Shown piece by piece: positions 9,601-17,542 of a stretch of 64,000 nucleotides of DNA. A program made the translations under genes and the position numbers. Each line of letters begins with the position of its first letter. The first letter of the stretch is position 1. The stretch is taken from contig NZ_LNTU01000034.1 of NCBI RefSeq assembly GCF_001558695.1, positions 186,001-250,000 on the forward strand, written 5' to 3'. A model generated the notes under the pieces. It did not search any database. It was not told the origin of the DNA and saw nothing but the letters and a program-made list of their open reading frames with translations. This DNA is from Paramesorhizobium deserti. Its GTDB lineage: Bacteria; Pseudomonadota; Alphaproteobacteria; Rhizobiales; Rhizobiaceae.

Positions 9601-10575
9601 ATGCCGACAGTAGCCCCGCTCGACATCACCGGCCATTGCGTCGCCGCGCGTTTTGTCTCCGGCACCCCCTTCTTCGCGCTTGCCGATGGGACCATCCACC
9701 GCCTCGACAACGGCCACAAGGTGACAGAAGCCCATGACGGGCTTCTCAGCGCCACACGCTCCCTCGACGGGAAATCGCTACTGACCGGCGGTGAGGATGG
9801 CCGCATCTGCCGTACCGGACTGAACGGCGAAGCCGAGGAACTGGCCTCTTTCCCGCGCAAATGGATGACATCAATCGCCTCCGGGCCGCAGAGTGCCGTC
9901 GCTTTTGCTTCCGGCCGCAACGCCTGGGTGCGCGGGCAGGACGGCAAGGTCAGGGAGTTCCAGCACCCGCGCAGCGTCGAGGGCGTCGCCTTCGCGCCGA
10001 AGGGCATGCGCCTCGCCATCGCCCGCTATAATGGCGTGACGCTGCATTGGGCCGCCACCGAGGGAAAGCCCGTGGAGCTCGAATGGAAAGGCGCGCATGT
10101 CGGCGTGACCTTTTCGCCCGATGGCCGCTTTCTCGTCACCGCTATGCAGGAGAATGCGCTGCATGGCTGGCGGCTGGAGGACAACCGCCACATGCGCATG
10201 ACCGGCTACCCCTCCAAAGTCAAGGACTGGTCGTGGAGCATCAAGGGCAAATGGCTGGCGACATCAGGCGCGCCCGCCGCGATCGTCTGGCCGTTTTCCG
10301 GCAAGGACGGCCCGATGGGCAAGGCTCCCATGGAGCTGGGTTTGCGTGGCGACAGCATGGTCAGCGCCGTTGCCTGCCATCCGGCGGAAGATATCGCCGC
10401 CGTGGGTTATTCGGACGGTATGATCCTCGTCGTCCGCTTCGCCGACCAGAAAGAGGTGCTTTTGCGCCGGCCCGGCAAAGGGGCGATCACCTCGATGGAT
10501 TGGGATGAAACCGGCCGCCGCCTCGCCTTCGGCTCCGAGGCCGGCGATTGCGGCGTGGTGGACATCTCGGCCTGA
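9601..10575 (+). CDS. WD40-repeat protein co-transcribed with the zinc GTPase
   Basis: A 324-residue protein built of beta-propeller repeats. Recurrent units contain GEDGRICRTGLNGE, FAPKGMRLAIARYNGVTLHW, FSPDGRFLVTAMQENALHGWRL, WSIKGKWLATSGAPAAIVWPF and WDETGRRLAFGSEAGDCGVVDI, consistent with six or seven blades. No signal peptide is visible, so it is cytoplasmic. It starts 3 bases after the GTPase stop and must share its Zur-controlled transcript. A scaffold role for a zinc chaperone is attractive, but no known activity can be read from the sequence. Confidence 0.88.
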   Translation: MPTVAPLDITGHCVAARFVSGTPFFALADGTIHRLDNGHKVTEAHDGLLSATRSLDGKSLLTGGEDGRICRTGLNGEAEELASFPRKWMTSIASGPQSAVAFASGRNAWVRGQDGKVREFQHPRSVEGVAFAPKGMRLAIARYNGVTLHWAATEGKPVELEWKGAHVGVTFSPDGRFLVTAMQENALHGWRLEDNRHMRMTGYPSKVKDWSWSIKGKWLATSGAPAAIVWPFSGKDGPMGKAPMELGLRGDSMVSAVACHPAEDIAAVGYSDGMILVVRFADQKEVLLRRPGKGAITSMDWDETGRRLAFGSEAGDCGVVDISA

Positions 10576-10596
10576 CGGATCGCCCGCAAGGGCATC

Positions 10597-11541
10597 TCAA
10601 TCGAAATGAACGGCGGTCGTGTTGGCTCCGCACAGCAGGACCGCCACATTCTCCTCCGGTCTCGGAGCATATTTGCCCGACAAAAGCGCGGCGAAAGCCG
10701 TCGCCCCTCCCGGTTCCGTGACGACCCGCAGCCTGTCCCAAAGCATCTTCTGGGCGGAACGTATCTCCTCGTCGGAGACGAGAACGGGCTGCTCGGCAAA
10801 GGCCTGCGCAATCGGGAACATGAGTTCGCCGACACGCTTCGGCGCAAGCGAGTCGGCGGCGATGCCTTCCGCCGGGGCGTCAACCGGATGCCCGGCCTCG
10901 AATGCTCGCCACAGCGTCGGAGAGCCTTCTGGCTCGACAGCGACAACTTTGACGCGCCCGCGGAACCAAGCGGCAATGCCGCCGATCAGCCCGCCGCCGC
11001 CGACGGCGACCAGCAGCGTATCGATATCGGGAATATCCGCGTCGATCTCGCAGCCGATGGTCCCCTGCCCCTGCAGCGTCTCCACTTGGTCATAGGCGTG
11101 GACCGCCATAGCGCCTCGCTCCTCGACGAATTGGTGGCTGGCGGCAAGCGCATCGGCATAGCGTTCGCCGGCAATGACAAGCTCCGCCCCGTAGCCGCGG
11201 ATGCGCTCGGCCTTGGCGGGCGAGGTGACGCTCGGTATGAAGATGGTCGCCGGAATGCCAAGCCGCATGGCTGCATAGGCCACGGCCGCTCCGTGATTGC
11301 CGCCGGAAGCCGCGACCACGCCAGCCTTCGGAACCGGCCTGCCCAGCAGATTGGCGAAGGCCCCACGCGCCTTGAACGAGCCTGAATGCTGCAGATATTC
11401 AAGCTTGAAGCCGACGCGGCCCGGCCTCAGACCGAAATCGGCCGCGTCCGTTTTCAATATCGGCGTGCGGCGGATATGTGGACGGATCAGCCGCTCCGTT
11501 TCACGGATGCGTTCGGGCGTGATCGGCGTGTCGGAAAGCAT
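10597..11541 (-). CDS. PLP-dependent threonine/serine dehydratase-like enzyme
   Basis: A fold-type II pyridoxal-phosphate enzyme of 314 residues, similar to threonine or serine dehydratases and serine racemases. The PLP lysine is in SGSFKARGAF (Lys 57), the substrate loop is ASGGNHG (79-84) and the phosphate-binding loop is GGGGLIGG (181-188). There is no ACT regulatory domain, so it is the catabolic type. I favour the ATG at 11541 (MLSDTPIT), because GGAG lies 6 bases before it; an upstream ATG at 11553 adds four residues. The gene is divergent from an ArsR regulator across a perfect 8-bp inverted repeat, so it is probably that regulator's target. Confidence 0.88.
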   Translation of the reverse strand: MLSDTPITPERIRETERLIRPHIRRTPILKTDAADFGLRPGRVGFKLEYLQHSGSFKARGAFANLLGRPVPKAGVVAASGGNHGAAVAYAAMRLGIPATIFIPSVTSPAKAERIRGYGAELVIAGERYADALAASHQFVEERGAMAVHAYDQVETLQGQGTIGCEIDADIPDIDTLLVAVGGGGLIGGIAAWFRGRVKVVAVEPEGSPTLWRAFEAGHPVDAPAEGIAADSLAPKRVGELMFPIAQAFAEQPVLVSDEEIRSAQKMLWDRLRVVTEPGGATAFAALLSGKYAPRPEENVAVLLCGANTTAVHFD

Positions 11542-11563
11542 ATGCGGCTCCATGGATTGACAA

Positions 11564-11587
11564 TCACTTTGTTACTTAGCAAAGTGA
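11564..11587. promoter_or_regulatory. Inverted repeat, candidate ArsR operator
   Basis: TCACTTTG (11564-11571) and CAAAGTGA (11580-11587) are perfect inverted arms around an 8-base spacer, and the inner bases also pair partly. The site occupies the gap between the divergent dehydratase and ArsR genes and ends 4 bases before the ArsR ATG. That position suits an autoregulatory operator that also shuts off the dehydratase. Confidence 0.6.
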
Positions 11588-11591
11588 CGAA

Positions 11592-11891
11592 ATGCAAGAG
11601 GTCGATCTTATCAAGGCGTTGGCCAACGACCGCCGCCTCGCCATTCTCCGCTGGCTGAAGGAGCCGCAGGCGCATTTTTCGCCACAGGTGGACGGTGACC
11701 TGGTGGAGGACGGCGTCTGCGCCGTTCTCATCGCCGAGAAGCTGGGGATCAGCCAGGCGACGCTCAGCGAGCATATGCGCATTCTCGTCCAGGCCGGGCT
11801 GCTGCGGCCGAAACGCATCAAGCAATGGATATTCTACAAACGTGACGAGGAGCGGATGGCGGCGCTCGCAACGCTCATTGCGGGCCTTTGA
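11592..11891 (+). CDS. ArsR-family winged-helix regulator (paralogue 1)
   Basis: A 99-residue regulator: RRLAILRWLKEPQAHF, then the helix-turn-helix AEKLGISQATLSEHMRILVQAGLL and the wing KRIKQWIFYKRDEERM. A single conserved-looking cysteine sits in DGVCAVL just before the recognition helix. It closely resembles the regulator at 13761-14051, with shared WLKEP..HF, GVCA and QWIFYKR(D/N)E. It lacks the ELCVCD metal motif of ArsR proper, so sensing through the lone cysteine, or a small-molecule ligand, is more likely than arsenic. The divergent dehydratase is the expected target. Confidence 0.9.
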   Translation: MQEVDLIKALANDRRLAILRWLKEPQAHFSPQVDGDLVEDGVCAVLIAEKLGISQATLSEHMRILVQAGLLRPKRIKQWIFYKRDEERMAALATLIAGL

Positions 11892-11943
11892 GTAATTCAG
11901 GAGTCCGTTGCATTCGTTCCTTGTTTGTTCTTAAATCAGGAGC

Positions 11944-12636
11944 ATGCAACTGCACCTGCCAATAGAGGCGCCGCAGCCCGTGGAGGCTGTGCATCGCCAG
12001 CTCGCACAAACGTTCGGCCGGCCGCCGGAACGGCCGCGGCTCGATCCGGCGAGCCAGTTCATCCGCGGCATGCTGAGCGTGCGCACGCATGGCGAGGTAT
12101 CGCGGGATGTATTCCAGCGTCTACAGCAGCGCTTTCCCAATTGGAAAGGTCTGGAGGGAGCCTCTTTCAACGAGATGTGGAACTTGATCGCCGACATCAC
12201 GCTGGCGGAGAAATATGCACGCTACATCCCGCAGGCGGTGCGGAACATCATCAGCCTGAGAGGTGCTTTCGATCTCGATTTCCTGCATGACTGGCCGGTC
12301 AGGTCAGCCATGCAATGGCTCGAGCGCCTGCCCGGCGTCGGCGTGAAGATCGCCGCTTCCACGCTCAATTTCAGTACATTGCAGAAACGGGTCCTCGTCA
12401 TCGACACGCATCATCTGCGCATCGCCAAAAGGCTGGGGCTCGTCGGGCCGCCGGCCTCCATCGAAGAGGCCTATCCCGTTCTCGAGCGCCAGCTTCCCGA
12501 TAATTGGGATGCCGGCGCTCTCGAAGAACATCACTGGCTGATGAAGCGTCTTGGGCAGACCATCTGTACAGCCCGTGCTCCATCATGCGGGCAGTGCCCG
12601 CTCAAGAACTTATGCGCCTACGCCAAGGCGGGATAA
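11944..12636 (+). CDS. Endonuclease III-like DNA glycosylase (HhH-GPD, iron-sulfur)
   Basis: A 230-residue base-excision repair enzyme. The helix-hairpin-helix motif LPGVGVKIA carries the catalytic Lys 135, and LVIDTHHLR carries the catalytic Asp 154. The C-terminal cysteines are spaced C-X6-C-X2-C-X5-C, the endonuclease III 4Fe-4S pattern. The sequence outside these motifs is divergent from classical Nth, so this is probably an additional glycosylase with its own lesion preference. The AGGAG is only one base before the ATG at 11944, so the start is not fully certain. The 3' end overlaps the convergent Old Yellow Enzyme gene by 19 bases. Confidence 0.9.
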   Translation: MQLHLPIEAPQPVEAVHRQLAQTFGRPPERPRLDPASQFIRGMLSVRTHGEVSRDVFQRLQQRFPNWKGLEGASFNEMWNLIADITLAEKYARYIPQAVRNIISLRGAFDLDFLHDWPVRSAMQWLERLPGVGVKIAASTLNFSTLQKRVLVIDTHHLRIAKRLGLVGPPASIEEAYPVLERQLPDNWDAGALEEHHWLMKRLGQTICTARAPSCGQCPLKNLCAYAKAG

Positions 12637-13733
12637 TCGATATAGCCCTTGGCGCCGCCGCCATAGAAGGTGGTGTTATCTGGCGTGTTCAGCTCTGTCT
12701 CTTCCTTGAACCGGCGCACGAGATCGGGATTGGCGATGAACTGCTTGCCGAATGCGACGAGATCGGCACGGCCCTGCGCAACCGCCGCTTCCGCCATTTC
12801 GCGGGTATAACCGTTGTTCAGCATCCACGCGCCCGTGCCGCCCGCATTGCGATAGGCCGCCTTGAAGGCCGCATAGTCGAAAGGCTTATCCCCTTGCTGG
12901 TGGTCACGCGCCCCTCCGGTCGCGCCTTCGATGACATGGATGAAAGCCAGGCCGTAAGAGGCGAGCTTGCCGGCGACATAATCGAAAATCGGTTGCGGAT
13001 CCGGATCGGACGCATCATTGGCGGGCGTGACGGGCGAAAGACGAATGCCGGTGCGCCCTCCTCCGATAGAGTCGGCAACGGCCGCCACCACTTCGAGCGG
13101 GAAACGGGCACGGTTCTCGATCGAGCCGCCGTACTCGTCGGTACGGTGATTGGACCCTGAGCGCAGGAACTGGTCAATCAGATAGCCATTGGCGCCATGG
13201 ATCTCCACGCCGTCGAATCCGGCCTCCTCGACCGCCGCCTTTGCCGCGCGGCGGTAATCTTCAATGATTCCGGGCAGTTCACTCCTGTCCAACGCCCGCG
13301 GCTCCGACGTTTCCATGAACGTTCCATTGCCATCGGCATCGATGACATAAGTCCTTGATTTCGCCCGTATCGCCGAGGGTGCCACCGGCGCAGCTCCGCC
13401 CGGCTGCAGTGAGACATGCGACACACGCCCCACATGCCAGATCTGCGCGACAATCTTGCCGCCCTCGGCGTGCACGGCGTCGGTCACCTTCCGCCAGGCG
13501 GCGAGCTGCTCCTTTGCATAAAGCCCCGGCACGTCGGCATAGCCCTGTCCCTGCTGGGTGATGGCTGTTCCCTCGCTGATCAGCAGCCCAGCCGTCGCGC
13601 GCTGCGTATAATAGGTGACGCCCATATCGGTCGGCACCCCATTCGGCGAGCGGTTGCGCGTCAGCGGCGCCATGGCGATGCGGTTGGCGAGTTCAAGGTC
13701 GCCGGCTTTGATCGGATCAAAGAGTGTGGTCAT
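12618..13733 (-). CDS. Old Yellow Enzyme-family alkene reductase (NemA-like)
   Basis: A 371-residue FMN-dependent NAD(P)H oxidoreductase that reduces activated C=C bonds and often nitro compounds or N-ethylmaleimide. The TIM-barrel signatures LANRIAMAPLTRNRS, AQIWHVGRVSH, GFDGVEIHGANGYLIDQFL and VAFGKQFIANPDL are all present, with the typical His-Gly-Ala-Asn substrate pocket. It lies 27 bases downstream of the ArsR gene at 13761-14051 in the same direction, so the pair is probably an operon responding to electrophiles. Confidence 0.94.
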   Translation of the reverse strand: MTTLFDPIKAGDLELANRIAMAPLTRNRSPNGVPTDMGVTYYTQRATAGLLISEGTAITQQGQGYADVPGLYAKEQLAAWRKVTDAVHAEGGKIVAQIWHVGRVSHVSLQPGGAAPVAPSAIRAKSRTYVIDADGNGTFMETSEPRALDRSELPGIIEDYRRAAKAAVEEAGFDGVEIHGANGYLIDQFLRSGSNHRTDEYGGSIENRARFPLEVVAAVADSIGGGRTGIRLSPVTPANDASDPDPQPIFDYVAGKLASYGLAFIHVIEGATGGARDHQQGDKPFDYAAFKAAYRNAGGTGAWMLNNGYTREMAEAAVAQGRADLVAFGKQFIANPDLVRRFKEETELNTPDNTTFYGGGAKGYIDYPALA

Positions 13734-13760
13734 CGATACATGCCTTTTGCTTGGGGGATT

Positions 13761-14051
13761 TCAGAGATCGGAGAGCGATTTGAGGAAAACCGCGATGGTC
13801 TCCTCATTGCGCTTATAGAAAATCCATTGCCCGACGCGGCGAGAGGTCACGAGTTCCGCGCGGGCAAGCGTCGCCAGATGCGCCGACACCGCCGATTGCG
13901 ACAGCCCGCAATTGCGCTCGAACCCGCTGGCGCAGACGCCCATTTCGAACGGATGCTCCTGGGTAAAATGCTTCTCCGGCTCCTTCAGCCAGTTCAGCAT
14001 GTCGAGCCGGGTCGGATGCGCCAGCGCCTTGAGGATTTCGTCGCGGTTCAT
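13761..14051 (-). CDS. ArsR-family winged-helix regulator (paralogue 2)
   Basis: A 96-residue regulator: AHPTRLDMLNWLKEPEKHF, helix-turn-helix NCGLSQSAVSAHLATLARAELV, and wing RRVGQWIFYKRNEETI. Two cysteines (40 and 48) flank the loop before the recognition helix, in GVCASGFERNC. The ATG at 14051 is preceded by GAGG. It is the first gene of a pair with the alkene reductase and is a close paralogue of the regulator at 11592-11891. The cysteines make a thiol-based electrophile sensor plausible, which would fit the reductase partner, but this is inference. Confidence 0.9.
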   Translation of the reverse strand: MNRDEILKALAHPTRLDMLNWLKEPEKHFTQEHPFEMGVCASGFERNCGLSQSAVSAHLATLARAELVTSRRVGQWIFYKRNEETIAVFLKSLSDL

Positions 14052-14077
14052 GGGTAGCCTCATAGATCGGGTACAGT

Positions 14078-14091
14078 CGATACATATATCG
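14078..14091. promoter_or_regulatory. Palindrome upstream of the ArsR-reductase pair
   Basis: CGATA (14078-14082) and TATCG (14087-14091) form inverted arms around CATA, 27 bases before the ArsR start. A related CGATATA lies at about 14103, and CGATACAT recurs just before the reductase ATG near 13735. Candidate binding site for the ArsR protein; evidence is position and symmetry only. Confidence 0.35.
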
Positions 14092-14249
14092 TGCTTGTCC
14101 GATATACAGCGACAGCCCTCATCACATTGCCGTGAAGTCCCCCAGGCGAATGCTTTCCTGTGGAACACACCCCCTCCCCGCATTGCCTTGATTGCGCCCA
14201 TGAGCGGTCTGACTATGGTTGCCCTCCCTGAGATCAGCACGAGACCGAC

Positions 14250-16547
14250 ATGGCAGAAGACATCAAGCGCCTCGCCCCCCTCATCGCAGCAGAGATCAAT
14301 GCGCGCCCCGACCAAGCCGCCGCCGCAATCGGGCTTTTGGACGAAGGCGCGACCGTTCCGTTCGTGGCGCGCTACCGCAAGGAGGTGACCGGAGGGCTGG
14401 ACGATACGCAGTTGCGTCTGCTGTCCGAGCGCCTTGTCTATCTGCGCGAGCTGGAGGCGCGGCGCTCGACAATCGTCGAATCCATCCGCTCGCAGGGCAA
14501 GCTTACGCCCGAACTGGAAGGCAAGATCGCCGGTGTCAGCACCAAAGCGGAACTTGAGGATATCTACTTGCCCTATAAGCCAAAGCGCCGCACCCGCGCC
14601 GAAATCGCGCGTGAGCGCGGGCTGGGGCCGCTGGCGGAAGCCATCCTCGCCGACCGTAAACTTGTTCCGGCGGAACTGGCAGCTTCCTACATCACCGATG
14701 ACGTGCCTGATGTGAAGACGGCGCTCGAAGGCGCGCGCGACATCATCGCCGAAGGCATGGCCGAGAATGCCGACTTGCTCGGCCGCCTGCGCAATCACAT
14801 GAAGGATCGCGCCTTCCTGCGCTCGCGCGTCGTGGACGGCAAGCAGGAGGCGGGCGCTAAGTTCTCCGATTATTTCGACCACACTGAGCGCTGGGCCACC
14901 GTGGCGGGCCATCGCGCGCTCGCCATGCTGCGCGGGCGCAATGAAGACGTGCTGTCGCTTGAAATCGAGGTGGACGCCGACGACACCTCGCCGGTGAAGC
15001 CGGTGGAGCGGATGATCGCCGCCGCCTATTCCATCGGCGCGACCTTGCCCGGCGACCGCTGGCTGATGGACGTGGCAGGCTGGACCTGGCGGGTGAAGCT
15101 GTCACTGCACCTCTCGCTCGACATGATGCGCGAACTCCGCGAACGCGCCGAGGAGGAAGCGATTCACGTCTTCGCCCGTAACCTCAAGGATTTGCTCCTT
15201 GCCGCGCCCGCCGGCGGACGCGCCACCATGGGCCTCGACCCCGGCATCCGCACCGGCGTCAAGGTCGCGGTGGTCGACGGCACGGGCAAGTTGCTTGCCA
15301 CGAGCACCGTCTACCCCTTTCCACCGAGAAACGACTTGCGCGGAACTCAGGCAGAATTGGCAAGCCTCATCCGCAAGCACAAAGTCGAGCTCATCGCCAT
15401 CGGCAACGGCACGGGGAGCCGCGAGACGGAGCGCATCGTCGCCGATATGCTTGCGGACATGCCCGCGCCGAAGCCGCTGAAGGTGATCGTCTCGGAAGCC
15501 GGCGCCTCCGTCTATTCCGCCTCCGAAGCGGCGGCGCTGGAATTCCCCGGCCTCGATGTGTCCTTGCGCGGCGCGGTGTCCATCGCCCGCCGCTTGCAGG
15601 ACCCGCTGGCCGAACTCGTCAAGATCGAGCCGAAATCCATCGGCGTCGGCCAGTACCAGCATGATGTCGATCAGTTCCGCCTCGCCCGCGCGCTCGATGC
15701 GGTGGTCGAGGATGCGGTGAATGCGGTCGGCGTCGATCTCAACACCGCCTCGGCCTCGCTGCTCGCCCGCGTCTCGGGCCTGGGTGCCTCGCTGGCGGAA
15801 GCTATCATCGCCCACCGCAATGAGACCGGCCCGTTCAAGAGCCGCAAGGAGCTTCTGAAAGTCCCGCGCCTCGGCAACCGCACCTTCGAGCAATGCGCGG
15901 GCTTCCTGCGCATACCCAACGGCACGGAGCCGCTCGACGCCTCATCCGTCCACCCGGAAGCCTATGGCGTGGCGAAGAAGATCGTCACCGCCTGCGGGCG
16001 TGACGTCCGCTCGCTGATGGGCGACAGTGCGGCGCTGAAGGCACTGAACCCAGGCGTCTTCGTGGACGAACGCTTCGGCCTGCCCACCGTGCGAGACATC
16101 ATCGCGGAACTGGAAAAGCCCGGCCGCGATCCACGCCCCGAATTCAGGACCGCGACCTTTGCCGATGGCATCGATGATATCAAGGACTTGAAGCCCGGCA
16201 TGCTCTTGGAAGGCACGGTAACCAACGTCGCCGCCTTCGGCGCCTTCGTCGATATCGGCGTCCATCAGGACGGCCTCGTCCATGTCTCGCAACTCGCCGA
16301 CCGCTTCGTGAAGGACCCGCACGAGGTGGTGAAGGCCGGCGACGTGGTGAAGGTCCGCGTGTTGGAGGTGGACGTACCGCGCAAGCGCATCAGCCTCACC
16401 ATGCGCAAGGATGGGGAGGCCGCGCCAGCGCGCGGCAGTGATCGGCAGCAGAAAAGCACAGGCAAAAGTTTCACGCCGAAGCCGCAGGAAAAGCCGACGG
16501 TGGGAGGATTTGGTGCGGCGCTGGCGGAGGCGATGAAGAAGAAGTAA
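14250..16547 (+). CDS. tex: Tex-family RNA-binding transcription accessory protein
   Basis: A 765-residue cytoplasmic protein with the full Tex architecture. The N-terminal helical domain ([31 protein letters not shown]) leads to a YqgF/RNase H-like domain ([18 protein letters not shown] at about 326). HhH motifs follow ([20 protein letters not shown]), with the [10 protein letters not shown] signature between them. A C-terminal S1 domain begins near [33 protein letters not shown], at about residue 650. Tex binds nucleic acid and influences transcription and stress tolerance. It appears to be a single-gene unit. Confidence 0.96.
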   Translation: MAEDIKRLAPLIAAEINARPDQAAAAIGLLDEGATVPFVARYRKEVTGGLDDTQLRLLSERLVYLRELEARRSTIVESIRSQGKLTPELEGKIAGVSTKAELEDIYLPYKPKRRTRAEIARERGLGPLAEAILADRKLVPAELAASYITDDVPDVKTALEGARDIIAEGMAENADLLGRLRNHMKDRAFLRSRVVDGKQEAGAKFSDYFDHTERWATVAGHRALAMLRGRNEDVLSLEIEVDADDTSPVKPVERMIAAAYSIGATLPGDRWLMDVAGWTWRVKLSLHLSLDMMRELRERAEEEAIHVFARNLKDLLLAAPAGGRATMGLDPGIRTGVKVAVVDGTGKLLATSTVYPFPPRNDLRGTQAELASLIRKHKVELIAIGNGTGSRETERIVADMLADMPAPKPLKVIVSEAGASVYSASEAAALEFPGLDVSLRGAVSIARRLQDPLAELVKIEPKSIGVGQYQHDVDQFRLARALDAVVEDAVNAVGVDLNTASASLLARVSGLGASLAEAIIAHRNETGPFKSRKELLKVPRLGNRTFEQCAGFLRIPNGTEPLDASSVHPEAYGVAKKIVTACGRDVRSLMGDSAALKALNPGVFVDERFGLPTVRDIIAELEKPGRDPRPEFRTATFADGIDDIKDLKPGMLLEGTVTNVAAFGAFVDIGVHQDGLVHVSQLADRFVKDPHEVVKAGDVVKVRVLEVDVPRKRISLTMRKDGEAAPARGSDRQQKSTGKSFTPKPQEKPTVGGFGAALAEAMKKK

Positions 16548-16612
16548 TTGGACGCGAAAACTGCGCTTTCTGGATCGCGTCAGTGCTGCTGAGATATCGG
16601 CACCTCCTTGCC

Positions 16613-16738
16613 GTGGATCCTCCGGTCAAGCCCGAGGATGACAATGGGAGGGATGCATTCGGTAACCGTCAACCGCCTCCTCCGCCATAAAGCCACTTTG
16701 CCCCTACAGTCGTCATCCGGCTTGACCCGAGGATCCAC
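16613..16738. repeat. Inverted pair of palindromic REP-like elements
   Basis: The unit at 16613-16642 starts GTGGATCCTCCGGTCAAGCC, and its near-exact reverse complement lies at 16712-16738 (reading GTCATCCGGCTTGACCCGAGG onward in pieces). The first copy has three additional bases (CGA). Each unit is itself palindromic (ATCCTC..GG / CC..GAGGAT), and the two could pair across a spacer of about 70 bases. They fill the gap between the convergent tex and surE-like genes, so they may serve as a transcript end. Such ATCCTCGGGTCAAG elements are common between genes in Rhizobiales. Confidence 0.75.
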
Positions 16739-16795
16739 GACAAAGAGGCAAAAACAGTGTTGCCATTCTCGACAGGACCGGAAAAGTAGAGGTGC

Positions 16796-17542
16796 CTATC
16801 CTAACCGTTCCAATATCTCGTCTTCCAACCCCGTCTCCCCAAACCAGTTCAGCCGATTGACACAAATATAGCCCCGGTCGATCAGATCGTTCTCATCCCC
16901 CGGCGTGCTCGAATGCGCCCGCCCGCGCGGCACGATCAGCACTGTCTGCCCGTCCTCCTCCGAAACGATCTCCGCAATGGTGCCGATCTTGTCGCGGCCG
17001 ATGCGCGGCTGCGCTACCTTCGCAGGCAATATGGCGGGCAAGTTGACGCTGAGCCAATGGCCCTCCAAAGCCCAGGCATCCCGCCCCGTCCAAAGCCGCT
17101 CAACGAAACGCGCGAGAAAATCCGCGTCCCCCACGCGCACATCCGGATTCTTCACCCGTGAAAACCCGATTGCCGGAACACCCCAGAACGTCGCCTCGCG
17201 GGCAATGCCCAGCGTGCCGGAATAGATGATGTCCTCTGCGGCATTGCGCCCGTCATTGATGCCGGCAAGCACCAGATCAGGCTGCTGCCCATCCTTGAAG
17301 AGCCAGGTCATTGCCGTTACGACGCAATCGGCAGGCGTGCCGGAGCAGGAATAGCGATTGCCGCCCAGATGCTTGATGGTGAGCGGCCTGCCGATGGTGA
17401 TCGAGGCGCTTGCCGCCGTGCGCTTGCCATCCGGCGCAACCACCCGAACATCGTCCGAAATCCGCCGGGCCACCTCTTCGAGGAGCTTCAGCCCCGGCGC
17501 GTCAATGCCGTCGTCATTGCAGACCAGAATGCGCATGATCAT
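16796..17542 (-). CDS. SurE-type 5'/3'-nucleotidase, last gene of transporter operon
   Basis: A 248-residue metal-dependent phosphatase. The SurE hallmarks are an N-terminal RILVCNDDGIDAPG with the paired metal-binding Asp, VVAPDGKRTAASASITIGRPL, CSGTPADCV, and GINDGRNAAEDIIYSGTLGIAREA. SurE enzymes remove phosphate from nucleoside monophosphates and short polyphosphates. The ATG at 17542 overlaps the stop of the upstream hydrolase (ATGA), so it is translated with an ABC-transporter operon. In related genomes the housekeeping surE lies near serS and pcm, so this is probably a specialised paralogue whose substrate is set by the operon. Confidence 0.93.
   Translation of the reverse strand: MIMRILVCNDDGIDAPGLKLLEEVARRISDDVRVVAPDGKRTAASASITIGRPLTIKHLGGNRYSCSGTPADCVVTAMTWLFKDGQQPDLVLAGINDGRNAAEDIIYSGTLGIAREATFWGVPAIGFSRVKNPDVRVGDADFLARFVERLWTGRDAWALEGHWLSVNLPAILPAKVAQPRIGRDKIGTIAEIVSEEDGQTVLIVPRGRAHSSTPGDENDLIDRGYICVNRLNWFGETGLEDEILERLG

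Noticed and set aside
8431-9735. A 434-codon minus-strand frame opposite the COG0523 GTPase gene, rich in Met, Val and Ile
   Set aside because: It is the antisense of the His/Asp-rich and GC-rich codons of the GTPase and WD40 genes; it has no family features and the plus-strand proteins have complete motifs.
13761-14912. The reading frame of the second ArsR gene extended to 383 codons
   Set aside because: Only the last 96 codons carry the regulator; the upstream part lies antisense to tex and a GAGG ribosome site marks the ATG at 14051.
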